Shown: positions 1 to 5,733 of the stretch, one piece after another
How the letters are laid out: every line of letters starts with the position of its first letter
Position numbering within the stretch: the stretch's first letter is position 1
Source of the DNA: Spirochaetota bacterium
Lineage (GTDB): Bacteria > Spirochaetota > Brevinematia > DTOW01
DNA length: 8,968 bases
Assembly (NCBI GenBank): GCA_028276145.1
Contig: JAPYWX010000054.1
Location: 1 to 8,968, forward strand
Direction: 5' to 3'
Notes under the pieces: model-generated
Seen by the model: the letters and a program-made list of their open reading frames with translations, nothing else
Database searches by the model: none
What the model was told of the DNA's origin: nothing
Translations under genes and position numbers: made by a program

Positions 1-91
1 TAAACGTTTGTTGGAAAGATAAAAAACTCTGAGGTTTGGTAAGTCTAAAATTATTAATTGGGTAAGAATAAAAAATCGTTGAAACAAGTTT

Positions 92-123
92 TTTATCAAA
101 AAAATGGTTTTTGATAAATTTTT
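92..123 (+). terminator. AT-rich hairpin with T-tract, probable end of an upstream transcript
   Basis: Positions 92-102 (TTTATCAAAAA) and 108-118 (TTTTTGATAAA) form a perfect 11-bp stem around the 5-nt loop AATGG, followed directly by five T. The layout is that of a rho-independent terminator on the + strand, although the stem has almost no GC pairs and would be weak. It would serve a gene lying left of the window. No gene is visible in 1-209; the rest is AT-rich leader for the gene at 210. A TTGACA at 177-182 has no -10 at the right distance. Confidence 0.45.
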
Positions 124-209
124 CCTACTAGTTAGGTATAAATTTTTTTTTGTAAACATTTTTGTTTGGTTGTTCATTGACAATTTTATATCAAAGCTAG
201 GGGGGTATT

Positions 210-956
210 ATGAGGGTAATGAAATTCTTTATTTTGTTTCTGACAATCCTAATTGCGAATTTGGGATTTGCGTGTTTTGACACCTACTTATTTTTGAATG
301 GTAAGAGCATGGTTTACCCAACTTCAAAGTTTGTTACAGAGGTTACTGGTGAATATTCATTTGTCAAGCTTTCTGATCCTACAGCTGATACGTTTTTTGC
401 TGTTATAAATGCCTATTATGGAGTTAGTGATAGATTTTCGGTACAGCTGGGGATTGCCTCACCTGAAATAACAAGAGACCAGACTTTTAGTTTTGAGGAG
501 ATAGGTGGTAGAGCAGTGTTTAATGTACTTTCTGGAAATGTTGGGGGGAATACTTATTACCTTGATACCATACTTGAGTGTAGGGGCAATGTTGTCTTGA
601 AAGAAATATCCGGTGAAATTTCCGTTCCTAATATATGGTACTTTGGCAATTTCATTGGGGTGATACATCCTGTTCTTAGCCTTTCGCTTTACGAATCTTT
701 TGATTATCAATTTGGTGGGCATGTGGGACTATTCTATAAGATTGGTGGTTCCTCAATAGTTGGTTTTGGCACCGAATATATGAGCGCTCAGAGTAGTTCT
801 GTTCTTGGTAACAGATTGATTGAAGGTGAGTGGGCTTGTAGTTTGTTTTTCGGAAGTAGGATAGGGGATAACATCTACTTACAGAATGAAATTGCTAAAG
901 GATTAATGAATTCTAGGGATTTTGGTTTTGCATTGACGGTGAAAACTATATTTTAA
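210..956 (+). CDS. Exported beta-rich protein of unknown family, probable outer-membrane barrel
   Basis: I do not recognise this 248-residue protein. It starts with a Sec signal peptide: basic MRVMK, then a hydrophobic run to about residue 20 ending in LGFA, with cleavage likely before C22. The Cys follows GFA, which is a poor lipobox, so a lipoprotein is unlikely but not excluded. The rest alternates short polar and aromatic stretches with Gly-rich turns (for example NAYYGVSDRFSVQLGIAS near residue 70 and VGFGTEYM near 185). It ends in Phe (VKTIF), as many outer-membrane barrels do. Start choice: AGGGGGG at 199-205 is 4 nt before the ATG; the in-frame ATG at 219 would be 13 nt away. It is monocistronic and converges on aroE with 10 nt between the two stop codons. 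An outer-membrane location is an inference from composition only. Confidence 0.75.
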   Translation: MRVMKFFILFLTILIANLGFACFDTYLFLNGKSMVYPTSKFVTEVTGEYSFVKLSDPTADTFFAVINAYYGVSDRFSVQLGIASPEITRDQTFSFEEIGGRAVFNVLSGNVGGNTYYLDTILECRGNVVLKEISGEISVPNIWYFGNFIGVIHPVLSLSLYESFDYQFGGHVGLFYKIGGSSIVGFGTEYMSAQSSSVLGNRLIEGEWACSLFFGSRIGDNIYLQNEIAKGLMNSRDFGFALTVKTIF

Positions 957-959
957 TAC

Positions 960-978
960 CAAGGGGCTACGCCCCTTG
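960..978. terminator. Bidirectional hairpin between convergent genes
   Basis: CAAGGGGC (960-967), loop TAC, GCCCCTTG (971-978) form a perfect 8-bp stem with five GC pairs. This is the strongest GC block in the neighbourhood. It lies 4 nt after the stop of the + gene and contains the stop codon and last codons of minus-strand aroE. The T-tracts on both sides are imperfect (TATATTTTC on the + side, ATTAAAATATAGTTTTC on the - side), so termination in both directions is plausible but not certain. Confidence 0.6.
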
Positions 979-1809
979 TAGTATATTTTCTATATCACCC
1001 TTGTAAACAAAAACCTCTTCTGTTTCTAACCAAATTTTATCTTGTTCAAGTGCTTGGAATATGAACATATCTATTCCTAATATTGTTTTAGCTCCTACTT
1101 GCTTTGAATCTTTTATTAGCTTTGTTTCTTTGGGTGTGTAGACAGTGTCAAAAACTATGTGGTTTTCGTTTATTAAGTTAGTGTCTATAGGGCTTTCTTC
1201 GGTGTTTGGTGTCATTCCTACTGGTGTGCAGTTTGCTATTACATCAGTGTTTTTTATTATTTCGCTAACTTTTGATAAGCTTATTGTTTCTATGTTTTTA
1301 AATTGAGGTATGACCTCATTTTTTAGTTCTTCTAGTTTTTCTGGTGTTCTTCCGGCGATGGTTATTGATTCTGTGCCCATTTCTACTAGAGCCCATATTA
1401 CGGCTCTTGCTACACCTCCACTGCCTAATATAAGTGATGTTTTGCCTTTTAGTGATTTTGTGCCGTTTGTTTCAAATGCTTTTATTACTCCTACTATGTC
1501 TGTGTTGTATCCGATTAGTTTACCATTTTTGTTTTTGACTGTGTTTATTGCCTTTATTTTCTCAATTATTGGTTCTACTTCGTCAATGTATTTTATTGAT
1601 TCAACTTTGTGTGGTATAGTTATGCTTATTCCTTTTACATTCGTGTCTCTTACGAATGTGAAAAAGGCTTTTAAGTCCTTTATTTCGAATGCTAGATATA
1701 CGGCATCTATGTTCAGTTTTCGGAAGATGTAATTATGAATTAGTGGGGATTTTGAGTGTTTTATGGGGTTCCCTATTACGCAGTAAAGTGATGTATTTGA
1801 GCTTATCAT
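967..1809 (-). CDS. aroE: Shikimate dehydrogenase
   Basis: This enzyme reduces 3-dehydroshikimate to shikimate with NADPH in the cytoplasm, the fourth step of the shikimate pathway to aromatic amino acids. At 280 residues it has the usual family length. The substrate domain carries GNPIKHSKSPLIHN (13-26) with the paired serines S19 and S21. It also has SITIPHK with the catalytic Lys at 68, INTV with N89, and GYNTD with the catalytic Asp at 104. The Rossmann domain has LGSGGVARA (128-136) and then AGRT (152-155), where NRT is the common cofactor motif. The start fits a TAGGA ribosome site 5 nt upstream. The ATG overlaps the TGA of the preceding transporter gene (ATGA, 1806-1809), so translation is probably coupled. 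The last residues, QGA, are encoded inside the terminator hairpin. Confidence 0.96.
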   Translation of the reverse strand: MISSNTSLYCVIGNPIKHSKSPLIHNYIFRKLNIDAVYLAFEIKDLKAFFTFVRDTNVKGISITIPHKVESIKYIDEVEPIIEKIKAINTVKNKNGKLIGYNTDIVGVIKAFETNGTKSLKGKTSLILGSGGVARAVIWALVEMGTESITIAGRTPEKLEELKNEVIPQFKNIETISLSKVSEIIKNTDVIANCTPVGMTPNTEESPIDTNLINENHIVFDTVYTPKETKLIKDSKQVGAKTILGIDMFIFQALEQDKIWLETEEVFVYKGDIENILQGA

Positions 1810-2519
1810 AGGTTTCCTACCAGAAATCCTATTATATAGCCTGCTATTGCTGAAACGATACCTATTATTGCTAATTGTAAGCCGCCTTTGAATGGGTTTG
1901 TTCCGATTATTTTACCTTTTAGGTATCCTACTAATGCCAATGCTAAGCCGGAGAATGTTAGCGAGCCAATCCAGCCGTAATTTACAGGTATGAATAAGAA
2001 GGGTATTACAGGTATTATTGAGCCTATCAAAGCCGATAGACCTACAACGAAAGAAAACTTGATAGGTTTTGTAGACTCTACTTTTTGTAGTCCAAGTTCA
2101 TGTGATACCATGATTTGAGCCCAAGCTTCTTCGTGGTTTGATATAACGTTTACTATTGCTTCAGTATCTTTTTCACTGACATTCCAGCTTCTCAGTATTC
2201 GCCTTACCTCTTCTTTCTCGATTTCAGGGTGCTCTTTTATTTCTTCTTTCTCTTTGTTTAATTCTGATATGTAGTTTTCGTATTCTGATAGTTTTGAGGT
2301 ATATGCTACTGCTCCCATTGATATGCTTTCTGCAAATGCTGCTGCTAGTGCCCCCGCAAGTATTATTCTGATATCGCTTGATGCTGCCGATATCCCAAGC
2401 ACTACACCGAGAGTATTGACTATCCCATCTTGGCTACCAAGTATTATTTCAGGGAATATCTTACCTTGGCTGCCTAATCTTTCTTTTTGGTGCTTTTCAA
2501 ATTCCTTTTCGTCTACCAT
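1806..2519 (-). CDS. VIT1/CCC1-family iron/manganese transporter
   Basis: This is a 237-residue membrane protein of the VIT1/CCC1 family, which moves Fe2+ or Mn2+ out of the cytoplasm, usually in exchange for protons. Evidence: the DGIVNTLG signature in the first membrane segment (31-38) and the second segment GALAAAFAESISMGAVAY (56-73) with Glu, Ser and Met in the usual places. A charged Glu-rich cytoplasmic section of about 85-145 (KEEIKEHPEIEKEE and later HEEAW, MVSHE) follows, resembling the metal-binding domain of plant and yeast members. Three more hydrophobic segments lie at about 155-178, 183-200 and 213-235. A perfect GGAGG (2526-2530) lies 6 nt before the ATG. It is first gene of an operon with aroE. 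Whether iron or manganese is the main substrate cannot be read from the sequence. Confidence 0.92.
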   Translation of the reverse strand: MVDEKEFEKHQKERLGSQGKIFPEIILGSQDGIVNTLGVVLGISAASSDIRIILAGALAAAFAESISMGAVAYTSKLSEYENYISELNKEKEEIKEHPEIEKEEVRRILRSWNVSEKDTEAIVNVISNHEEAWAQIMVSHELGLQKVESTKPIKFSFVVGLSALIGSIIPVIPFLFIPVNYGWIGSLTFSGLALALVGYLKGKIIGTNPFKGGLQLAIIGIVSAIAGYIIGFLVGNL

Positions 2520-2544
2520 GATTTACCTCCATAAGTTGGCAAAA

Positions 2545-2580
2545 ATTATAAATTATGGTTTGTTGAAATAGAAAATTATA
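2545..2580 (-). promoter_or_regulatory. Two candidate -10 boxes for the VIT1-aroE operon
   Basis: Read on the minus strand, perfect TATAAT hexamers occur at 2550-2545 and 2580-2575. Start sites about 7 nt further on would give leaders of roughly 20 or 50 nt that include the GGAGG site. Neither has a good -35 hexamer at 16-18 nt. For the upstream box, the -35 position falls in the first palindrome unit (2593-2605). This could mean dependence on a regulator bound there, or simply that the hexamers arise by chance in AT-rich DNA. Confidence 0.4.
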
Positions 2581-2592
2581 GTAGTAGCACTT

Positions 2593-2669
2593 GTGCTTGA
2601 AGCACGGTGTGCTTGAAGCACGATGTGCTTGAAGCACGATGTGCTTAAAGCACAATGTACTTAAAGCAC
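2593..2669. repeat. Tandem array of five 13-bp palindromes, 16-bp period
   Basis: Five units start at 2593, 2609, 2625, 2641 and 2657, exactly 16 bp apart. The unit is GTGCTT-N-AAGCAC, a perfect inverted repeat around one base, followed by a 3-bp spacer (GGT, GAT, GAT, AAT). The centre base is G in the first three units and A in the last two. Only the fifth unit has an arm change (GTACTT). A stray half arm AGCAC (2586-2590) precedes the array. The spacer makes the repeat directional. The same repeat recurs at 4255-4299. Function unknown: an operator array for a dimeric regulator, RNA hairpins, or a dispersed intergenic repeat are all possible. Confidence 0.95.
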
Positions 2670-2718
2670 CTATTAGTAGTCCCACCTGCCCACCTTTATC
2701 TCTCTATTTGTTAAAGGT

Positions 2719-2794
2719 GTGCTTAATAGCACCTTCTTGATTAATTGCTTAAATCTCTTTGTGTTTAATAACACCTTATGTTTAATAACACCTT
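2719..2794. repeat. 17-bp palindrome-containing repeats
   Basis: Three clear copies occur: GTGCTTAATAGCACCTT (2719-2735), GTGTTTAATAACACCTT (2761-2777) and ATGTTTAATAACACCTT (2778-2794), the last two in direct tandem. The first two copies hold a 5-bp stem around TAAT. The change from GTGCT/AGCAC to GTGTT/AACAC alters both arms together and keeps the pairing. The third copy opens with A, which breaks the outer pair. A degenerate copy may lie at 2737-2753. The arms resemble those of the 16-bp array just upstream, so the two sets may share an origin or a binding protein. Confidence 0.85.
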
Positions 2795-2906
2795 TTCACT
2801 TGAATATTCTAGAGAATAATGTTTTAAATTCTAACAATGATAAGTAGGAGTTCTATAAGTAGAAAGAAATTTTTGTTTTTTTGTAAAATTCCTTTTCTTT
2901 ATTCGT

Positions 2907-4109
2907 ATGGATGTAGCGTTTGTAGTTTTTTTGTTGACTTATGTTGTGATAGCTTTGGGGCAGCCACCTCTTTTTAGAATTGATAGAACTGGAGCGGCTA
3001 TTATTGGTGCTTCGTTGATGGTTATATTAGGTGTTTTGACAATTCAAGATGCCTATGATGCGATTGACTACAAAACGATATTGATACTTTTCGGAATGAT
3101 GATTCTCATAGCAAATCTGAGACTTTCAGGGTTTTTCGGAATTGTTCTTAGTTTTTTGTCTAGGAATTTAAGAAATCCTTTAGTTCTTTTTTATGCTTTG
3201 ATTTTTGTTTCTGGTTTACTTTCAGCTTTCTTTGTTAATGACACTGTCTGTTTGATTTTTACTCCTTTTATTCTTGAGCTAACTAGACGAATGAATGTCA
3301 ATCCTAAGCCGTATCTTTTGGCTTTGGCTATGTCTGCTAACATAGGTAGTGCGGCTACTATAACAGGTAACCCACAGAATATAATAATTGGTGCTGCTTC
3401 TGGTATAAGTTATAGTGAGTTTTTTGTTAGACTTTTCCCTGTATCGTTGATTAGCTTGGTTATTGCTGGTTTGGTCATACATTTCTTTTATAGAAATGAC
3501 ATAAAAAACGAGATTGTTGAAATTAAGGATATAAGGTACAAGTACAACAAGGCTCTAGTTATAAAATCATCTTTGATGGCACTGTTGACGGTAGTTCTTT
3601 TCTTTCTAAATGTGCCAATGCATATTGTGGCTATAGGAGTTGGAGCATTTTTGCTAATAACTCGAAGAGTTAAGCCGGAAAAGGTTTATAGTTTAGTTGA
3701 TTTTGAGCTTTTGATATTGTTTATCGGTCTTTTTATAGTTGTTAGAGGTTTTGAAAATTCTATAGTTTTTGGTGAGATGGTTAATTATGTTAAGCAAGTT
3801 GTGAATACTCCTTTATCTTTGGTTGTTTCTTCGGCGTTGCTTTCAAACATCGTTAGTAATGTACCGGCTGTTTTGATTTTTAAGCCAATGATGGGTAGCC
3901 TTTTTAATTCACAGGATGCTTGGCTTTACCTTGCCATGAGTTCAACGTTTGCCGGTAATTTAACAATACTTGGTTCAATCGCTAACATAATAGTTATAGA
4001 GAGTGCTTCACCTAAAGTCAAAATTAGCTTCCTGGAGTACTTAAAGATTGGAGTTCCTGTAACAATTCTTTCTATACTTTTTGGGTTCTTGGTATTAAGC
4101 ATTTGGTAG
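2907..4109 (+). CDS. SLC13/ArsB-superfamily anion permease
   Basis: This is a 400-residue polytopic inner-membrane transporter with about ten hydrophobic segments, in the ion-transporter superfamily that includes SLC13, ArsB and NhaD. The two inverted halves are visible. The first has FFVNDTVCLIFTPF (108-121) and ANIGSAATITGNPQNIIIG (144-162). The second has SALLSNIVSNVPA (309-321) and FAGNLTILGSIANIIVIES (348-366). The paired N-D/T and S-N-x-P motifs with the two G-N-P/L loops are the family's substrate and cation-binding elements. Substrate is unresolved; di- or tricarboxylate, sulfate, phosphate and arsenite members all exist. The start at 2907 gives the usual N-terminus, with one membrane segment and then RIDRTGAA. 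No Shine-Dalgarno lies in front of it, unlike the other genes here. It stands alone, divergent from the metal transporter and flanked on both sides by the 16-bp palindrome repeat. Confidence 0.9.
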   Translation: MDVAFVVFLLTYVVIALGQPPLFRIDRTGAAIIGASLMVILGVLTIQDAYDAIDYKTILILFGMMILIANLRLSGFFGIVLSFLSRNLRNPLVLFYALIFVSGLLSAFFVNDTVCLIFTPFILELTRRMNVNPKPYLLALAMSANIGSAATITGNPQNIIIGAASGISYSEFFVRLFPVSLISLVIAGLVIHFFYRNDIKNEIVEIKDIRYKYNKALVIKSSLMALLTVVLFFLNVPMHIVAIGVGAFLLITRRVKPEKVYSLVDFELLILFIGLFIVVRGFENSIVFGEMVNYVKQVVNTPLSLVVSSALLSNIVSNVPAVLIFKPMMGSLFNSQDAWLYLAMSSTFAGNLTILGSIANIIVIESASPKVKISFLEYLKIGVPVTILSILFGFLVLSIW

Positions 4110-4166
4110 TGATTACTTTTCTTTAAGTTAGCCTTGTGATGTGAGCACATTAGAGTACCGCGTGCT

Positions 4167-4184
4167 AAGAGGGTGAAACCTCTT
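4167..4184 (+). terminator. Weak hairpin downstream of the permease gene
   Basis: AAGAGG (4167-4172) and CCTCTT (4179-4184) form a 6-bp stem with a 6-nt loop GTGAAA, followed by TGAATTATT. It lies 58 nt after the permease stop. The tail is not a proper T-tract, so this is only a candidate terminator. Next to it a perfect 10-bp tandem duplication, CATAATCCTA twice (4194-4213), is visible. Confidence 0.35.
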
Positions 4185-4254
4185 TGAATTATTCATAATC
4201 CTACATAATCCTAATTGAAGAAGAAAAAGATTTGTATTTGTGAGGAATTTGAAT

Positions 4255-4299
4255 GTGCTTGAAGCACAAAGTGCTTAAAGCACGATGTGCTTCAAGCAC
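4255..4299. repeat. Second array of the 16-bp palindrome repeat, three units
   Basis: Units start at 4255, 4271 and 4287 with the same exact 16-bp period as the array at 2593-2669. The arms GTGCTT/AAGCAC are unchanged in all three, while the centre base is G, A and C in turn. Spacers are AAA and GAT, so the array has the same orientation as the first one. It lies between the convergent permease and phosphofructokinase genes, where a promoter operator is not expected on the simplest view. Confidence 0.95.
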
Positions 4300-4331
4300 T
4301 TGATTGTTGAGTTAAAAGATGAATAAAGTAG

Positions 4332-4351
4332 TGGGAGGCGTGAGCCTCCCA
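4332..4351. terminator. Strong hairpin at the phosphofructokinase 3' end
   Basis: TGGGAGGC (4332-4339), loop GTGA, GCCTCCCA (4344-4351) form a perfect 8-bp stem rich in GC pairs with a GNRA-type loop when read on the + strand. It begins 9 nt beyond the pfk stop codon on the minus strand. Minus-strand sequence after the stem reads CTACTTTATTCATCTTTT, an imperfect U-tract. It probably ends the pfk transcript and may also stop permease read-through from the other side. Confidence 0.6.
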
Positions 4352-4360
4352 GTAGAAAAT

Positions 4361-5401
4361 TTATAGTATGCTCTTTAGCTCTTTGATTAATTTCTGTGGT
4401 ACGACTTTTAGTTCTTGTACAGCTTCCTCAAGAGGTACGGCAACGATTTCGGTTCCTCTCAATGCAACCATTTTACCCCATTCTTTTTTCAGAACTAACT
4501 CAGCTACATTGATACCGAACCTTATTGATAGTACTCTGTCAAATGCTGATGGGCTACCACCTCTTTGTAGGTGCCCTAAGACTACATATCTGCTTTCAAT
4601 TCCTGTTGCTTCTTCAATATACTTTGCCAATTGTTTAGCGATGCCACCTAATCTGACATGCCCGAATTCGTCAACTTTTGCGTCTTCGAATACAAAGTTA
4701 GAGACACCTCCGGTGTCTAGTATTGCTCCTTCTGAAACAGCTATTAATGTGTAGAGTTCTCCGGCTTCTTTTCTTTTCTTTACGAACTCTGCAATGTCGG
4801 TAAGTTTAGTTGTTTCTTCGGGTAGTAATATCATGTGAGCACCGCCTGCAATGCCAGCCCATAGAGTTATCCAACCAGCGTGTCTACCCATTATTTCAAC
4901 GACCATCACTCTTCTGTGGGATTTTGCTGTTGTGTGTAGCCTATCAATTGCTTCCATTGCTATGTTCACAGCAGTATCAAATCCGAAAGTGTAATCAGTA
5001 ACATTCAAGTCATTGTCGATAGTTTTTGGAGCACCAACTACCGGGAATCCATCCTTAGCGAGCTTGTTTGCTGCACCTAGGGTATCTTCACCACCGATTG
5101 CTATTAAAGCATCTAATCCTAATTCTTTGAATGACTGATGAGCTTTTTTGATTGTCTCTTCGTTCTTGTAAGGATTGGTTCTAGAAGAGCCGAGTATCGT
5201 ACCACCTTCTTTGTGGATTTCTTTTACATCTTCATCTTTTAGAACAATGTACTTTTTTTCAAGTAGTCCCCTCCAACCCTCAAGTAAACCTATTATTTCA
5301 ACATTTGGAAGATCTTTTTTTAGCCTGAGGTATGCACCCTTGATGACACCATTCAAGCCAGGTGCATCGCCACCACCAGTCAAGATACCTATTCTCTGCA
5401 T
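4361..5401 (-). CDS. pfkA: 6-phosphofructokinase, probably pyrophosphate-dependent
   Basis: This enzyme interconverts fructose 6-phosphate and fructose 1,6-bisphosphate in glycolysis. It carries the family landmarks GILTGGGDAPGLN (5-17), GGEDT (103-107), PKTIDND with catalytic Asp 129 (125-131), MGRHAGW (171-177), PEE (194-196), SEGA (223-226) and GHLQRGG (276-282). Phosphoryl-donor choice in this family follows two positions, E. coli 104 and 124. ATP enzymes have Gly at both, pyrophosphate enzymes Asp and Lys. Here they are D106 and K126, predicting pyrophosphate as donor and a reversible reaction. The GGEDTLG block resembles actinobacterial and Dictyoglomus-type enzymes. A start 12 nt upstream (5413) is possible in frame, but the ATG at 5401 has GGGGG 5 nt before it, gives the normal N-terminus MQRIGIL and makes 346 residues. 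Monocistronic. The symbol is for the family, not the cofactor. Confidence 0.95.
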   Translation of the reverse strand: MQRIGILTGGGDAPGLNGVIKGAYLRLKKDLPNVEIIGLLEGWRGLLEKKYIVLKDEDVKEIHKEGGTILGSSRTNPYKNEETIKKAHQSFKELGLDALIAIGGEDTLGAANKLAKDGFPVVGAPKTIDNDLNVTDYTFGFDTAVNIAMEAIDRLHTTAKSHRRVMVVEIMGRHAGWITLWAGIAGGAHMILLPEETTKLTDIAEFVKKRKEAGELYTLIAVSEGAILDTGGVSNFVFEDAKVDEFGHVRLGGIAKQLAKYIEEATGIESRYVVLGHLQRGGSPSAFDRVLSIRFGINVAELVLKKEWGKMVALRGTEIVAVPLEEAVQELKVVPQKLIKELKSIL

Positions 5402-5538
5402 ATACACCCCCATTATATTGCTATATTTTAACCGAAATAGTACAAAAATGAAAAATTACTTTAACTTTATTGGGGTCTTGATGTTTCATAGTACCTTGTA
5501 CTGAATAGCATGTTATTAGTGGAAAACGTATAGAAAAC

Positions 5539-5668
5539 ATGCGAGGGTATTGGGATACGAAGTATCCCAACGACAGATAGGGCGGGTGAGGAATTTGCTA
5601 GGATTAATTTCTTATGGAAAAATAAAAGTAAGCAAGCCTTAACACAGGCAGTAGCCTGTGAATTTTTT
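5539..5668 (+). ncRNA. Candidate small structured RNA or attenuated leader
   Basis: A + strand terminator at 5643-5668 has no + strand gene in front of it, because the neighbour on that side runs the other way. Upstream of it is a perfect 9-bp hairpin, TTGGGATAC-GAA-GTATCCCAA (5550-5570), and a GC-enriched stretch including AGGGCGGGTGAGG, unusual in this AT-rich DNA. Together they suggest an untranslated transcript ending at about 5668. The 5' end is unknown and the start given is arbitrary. I could not match it to 6S RNA, SRP RNA, RNase P RNA, tmRNA or a known riboswitch. The alternative is a leader with an attenuator for the downstream operon. Confidence 0.3.
5643..5668 (+). terminator. Rho-independent terminator
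   Basis: CACAGGC (5643-5649), loop AGTA, GCCTGTG (5654-5660) form a perfect 7-bp stem followed by AATTTTTT. The T-tract is only on the + side; the minus-strand continuation is TTAAGG. It therefore stops + strand transcripts. It lies 8 nt before the -35 box of the envelope operon and insulates that promoter from upstream transcription. Confidence 0.8.
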
Positions 5669-5676
5669 AAAAACTC

Positions 5677-5705
5677 TTGACAATTGAATTTTGTTTATTA
5701 ATAAT
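5677..5705 (+). promoter_or_regulatory. Sigma-70 type promoter of the envelope operon
   Basis: A consensus TTGACA (5677-5682) is followed after 17 nt by AATAAT (5700-5705), a 5 of 6 match to TATAAT. Transcription would begin near 5712, giving a leader of about 22 nt before the ATG at 5734. A 14-nt inverted repeat, TTGCTT-AA-AAGCAA (5706-5719), starts right after the -10 box and covers the expected start site. It could be an operator or a short 5' hairpin next to the ribosome site. Confidence 0.75.
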
Positions 5706-5733
5706 TTGCTTAAAAGCAAGGGGGTACGGTGGT

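Larger units (their letters stand above)
2520..2906. other. Gene-free divergent region of 387 nt
   Basis: This stretch separates the minus-strand VIT1-aroE operon from the + strand permease gene. It contains the probable operon promoter (2545-2580), a tandem palindrome array with 16-bp period (2593-2669), a long inverted repeat (CACCTTTA at 2691-2698 with TAAAGGTG at 2712-2719), and a 17-bp repeat set (2719-2794). The last 110 nt before the permease are T-rich and show no Shine-Dalgarno sequence. The 62-codon minus-strand open frame running through the repeats is a by-product of them. Confidence 0.8.
5402..5733. other. Gene-free region of 332 nt with structured-RNA signals
   Basis: This region separates the minus-strand phosphofructokinase gene from the + strand envelope operon. 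It holds a small inverted repeat (AGTAC-CTT-GTACT, 5490-5502), a 9-bp hairpin (5550-5570), a comparatively GC-rich stretch (about 5541-5600), a + strand terminator (5643-5668) and a promoter (5677-5705). The only + strand frames inside it are very short: 18 codons at 5448, 13 at 5539 and 7 at 5509. None has a ribosome site, so I see no gene. Confidence 0.7.

Noticed and set aside
177..205. TTGACA at 177-182 as the promoter of the gene at 210
   Set aside because: The -10 position would fall on the G-run of the ribosome site; the hexamer cannot work with that spacing.
1310..1732. + strand open frame of 140 codons inside aroE
   Set aside because: It lies fully antisense to aroE, which has all family motifs, and has no ribosome site; it is a composition shadow.
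2593..2669. CRISPR array
   Set aside because: Repeats are 13-bp palindromes with spacers of only 3 bp that are nearly identical to one another; no cas gene is in the window.
2497..2685. Minus-strand open frame of 62 codons upstream of the VIT1-type gene
   Set aside because: It is mostly a translation of the palindrome array, overlaps the start of the real gene in another frame, and has no ribosome site.
4144..4166. AGCAC...GTGCT inverted repeat as another copy of the palindrome array
   Set aside because: The arms are in the opposite order to GTGCTT/AAGCAC and 13 nt apart, so this is not the same repeat; it is too short to treat separately.
4110..4254. Insertion-sequence remnant downstream of the permease
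   Set aside because: Small hairpins and a 10-bp tandem duplication (4194-4213) are present, but there is no transposase fragment, terminal repeat pair or target duplication.
5175..5504. + strand open frame of 109 codons over the 5' end of the phosphofructokinase gene
   Set aside because: It is antisense to conserved enzyme sequence for most of its length, and its tail in the intergenic part has no start signal of its own.
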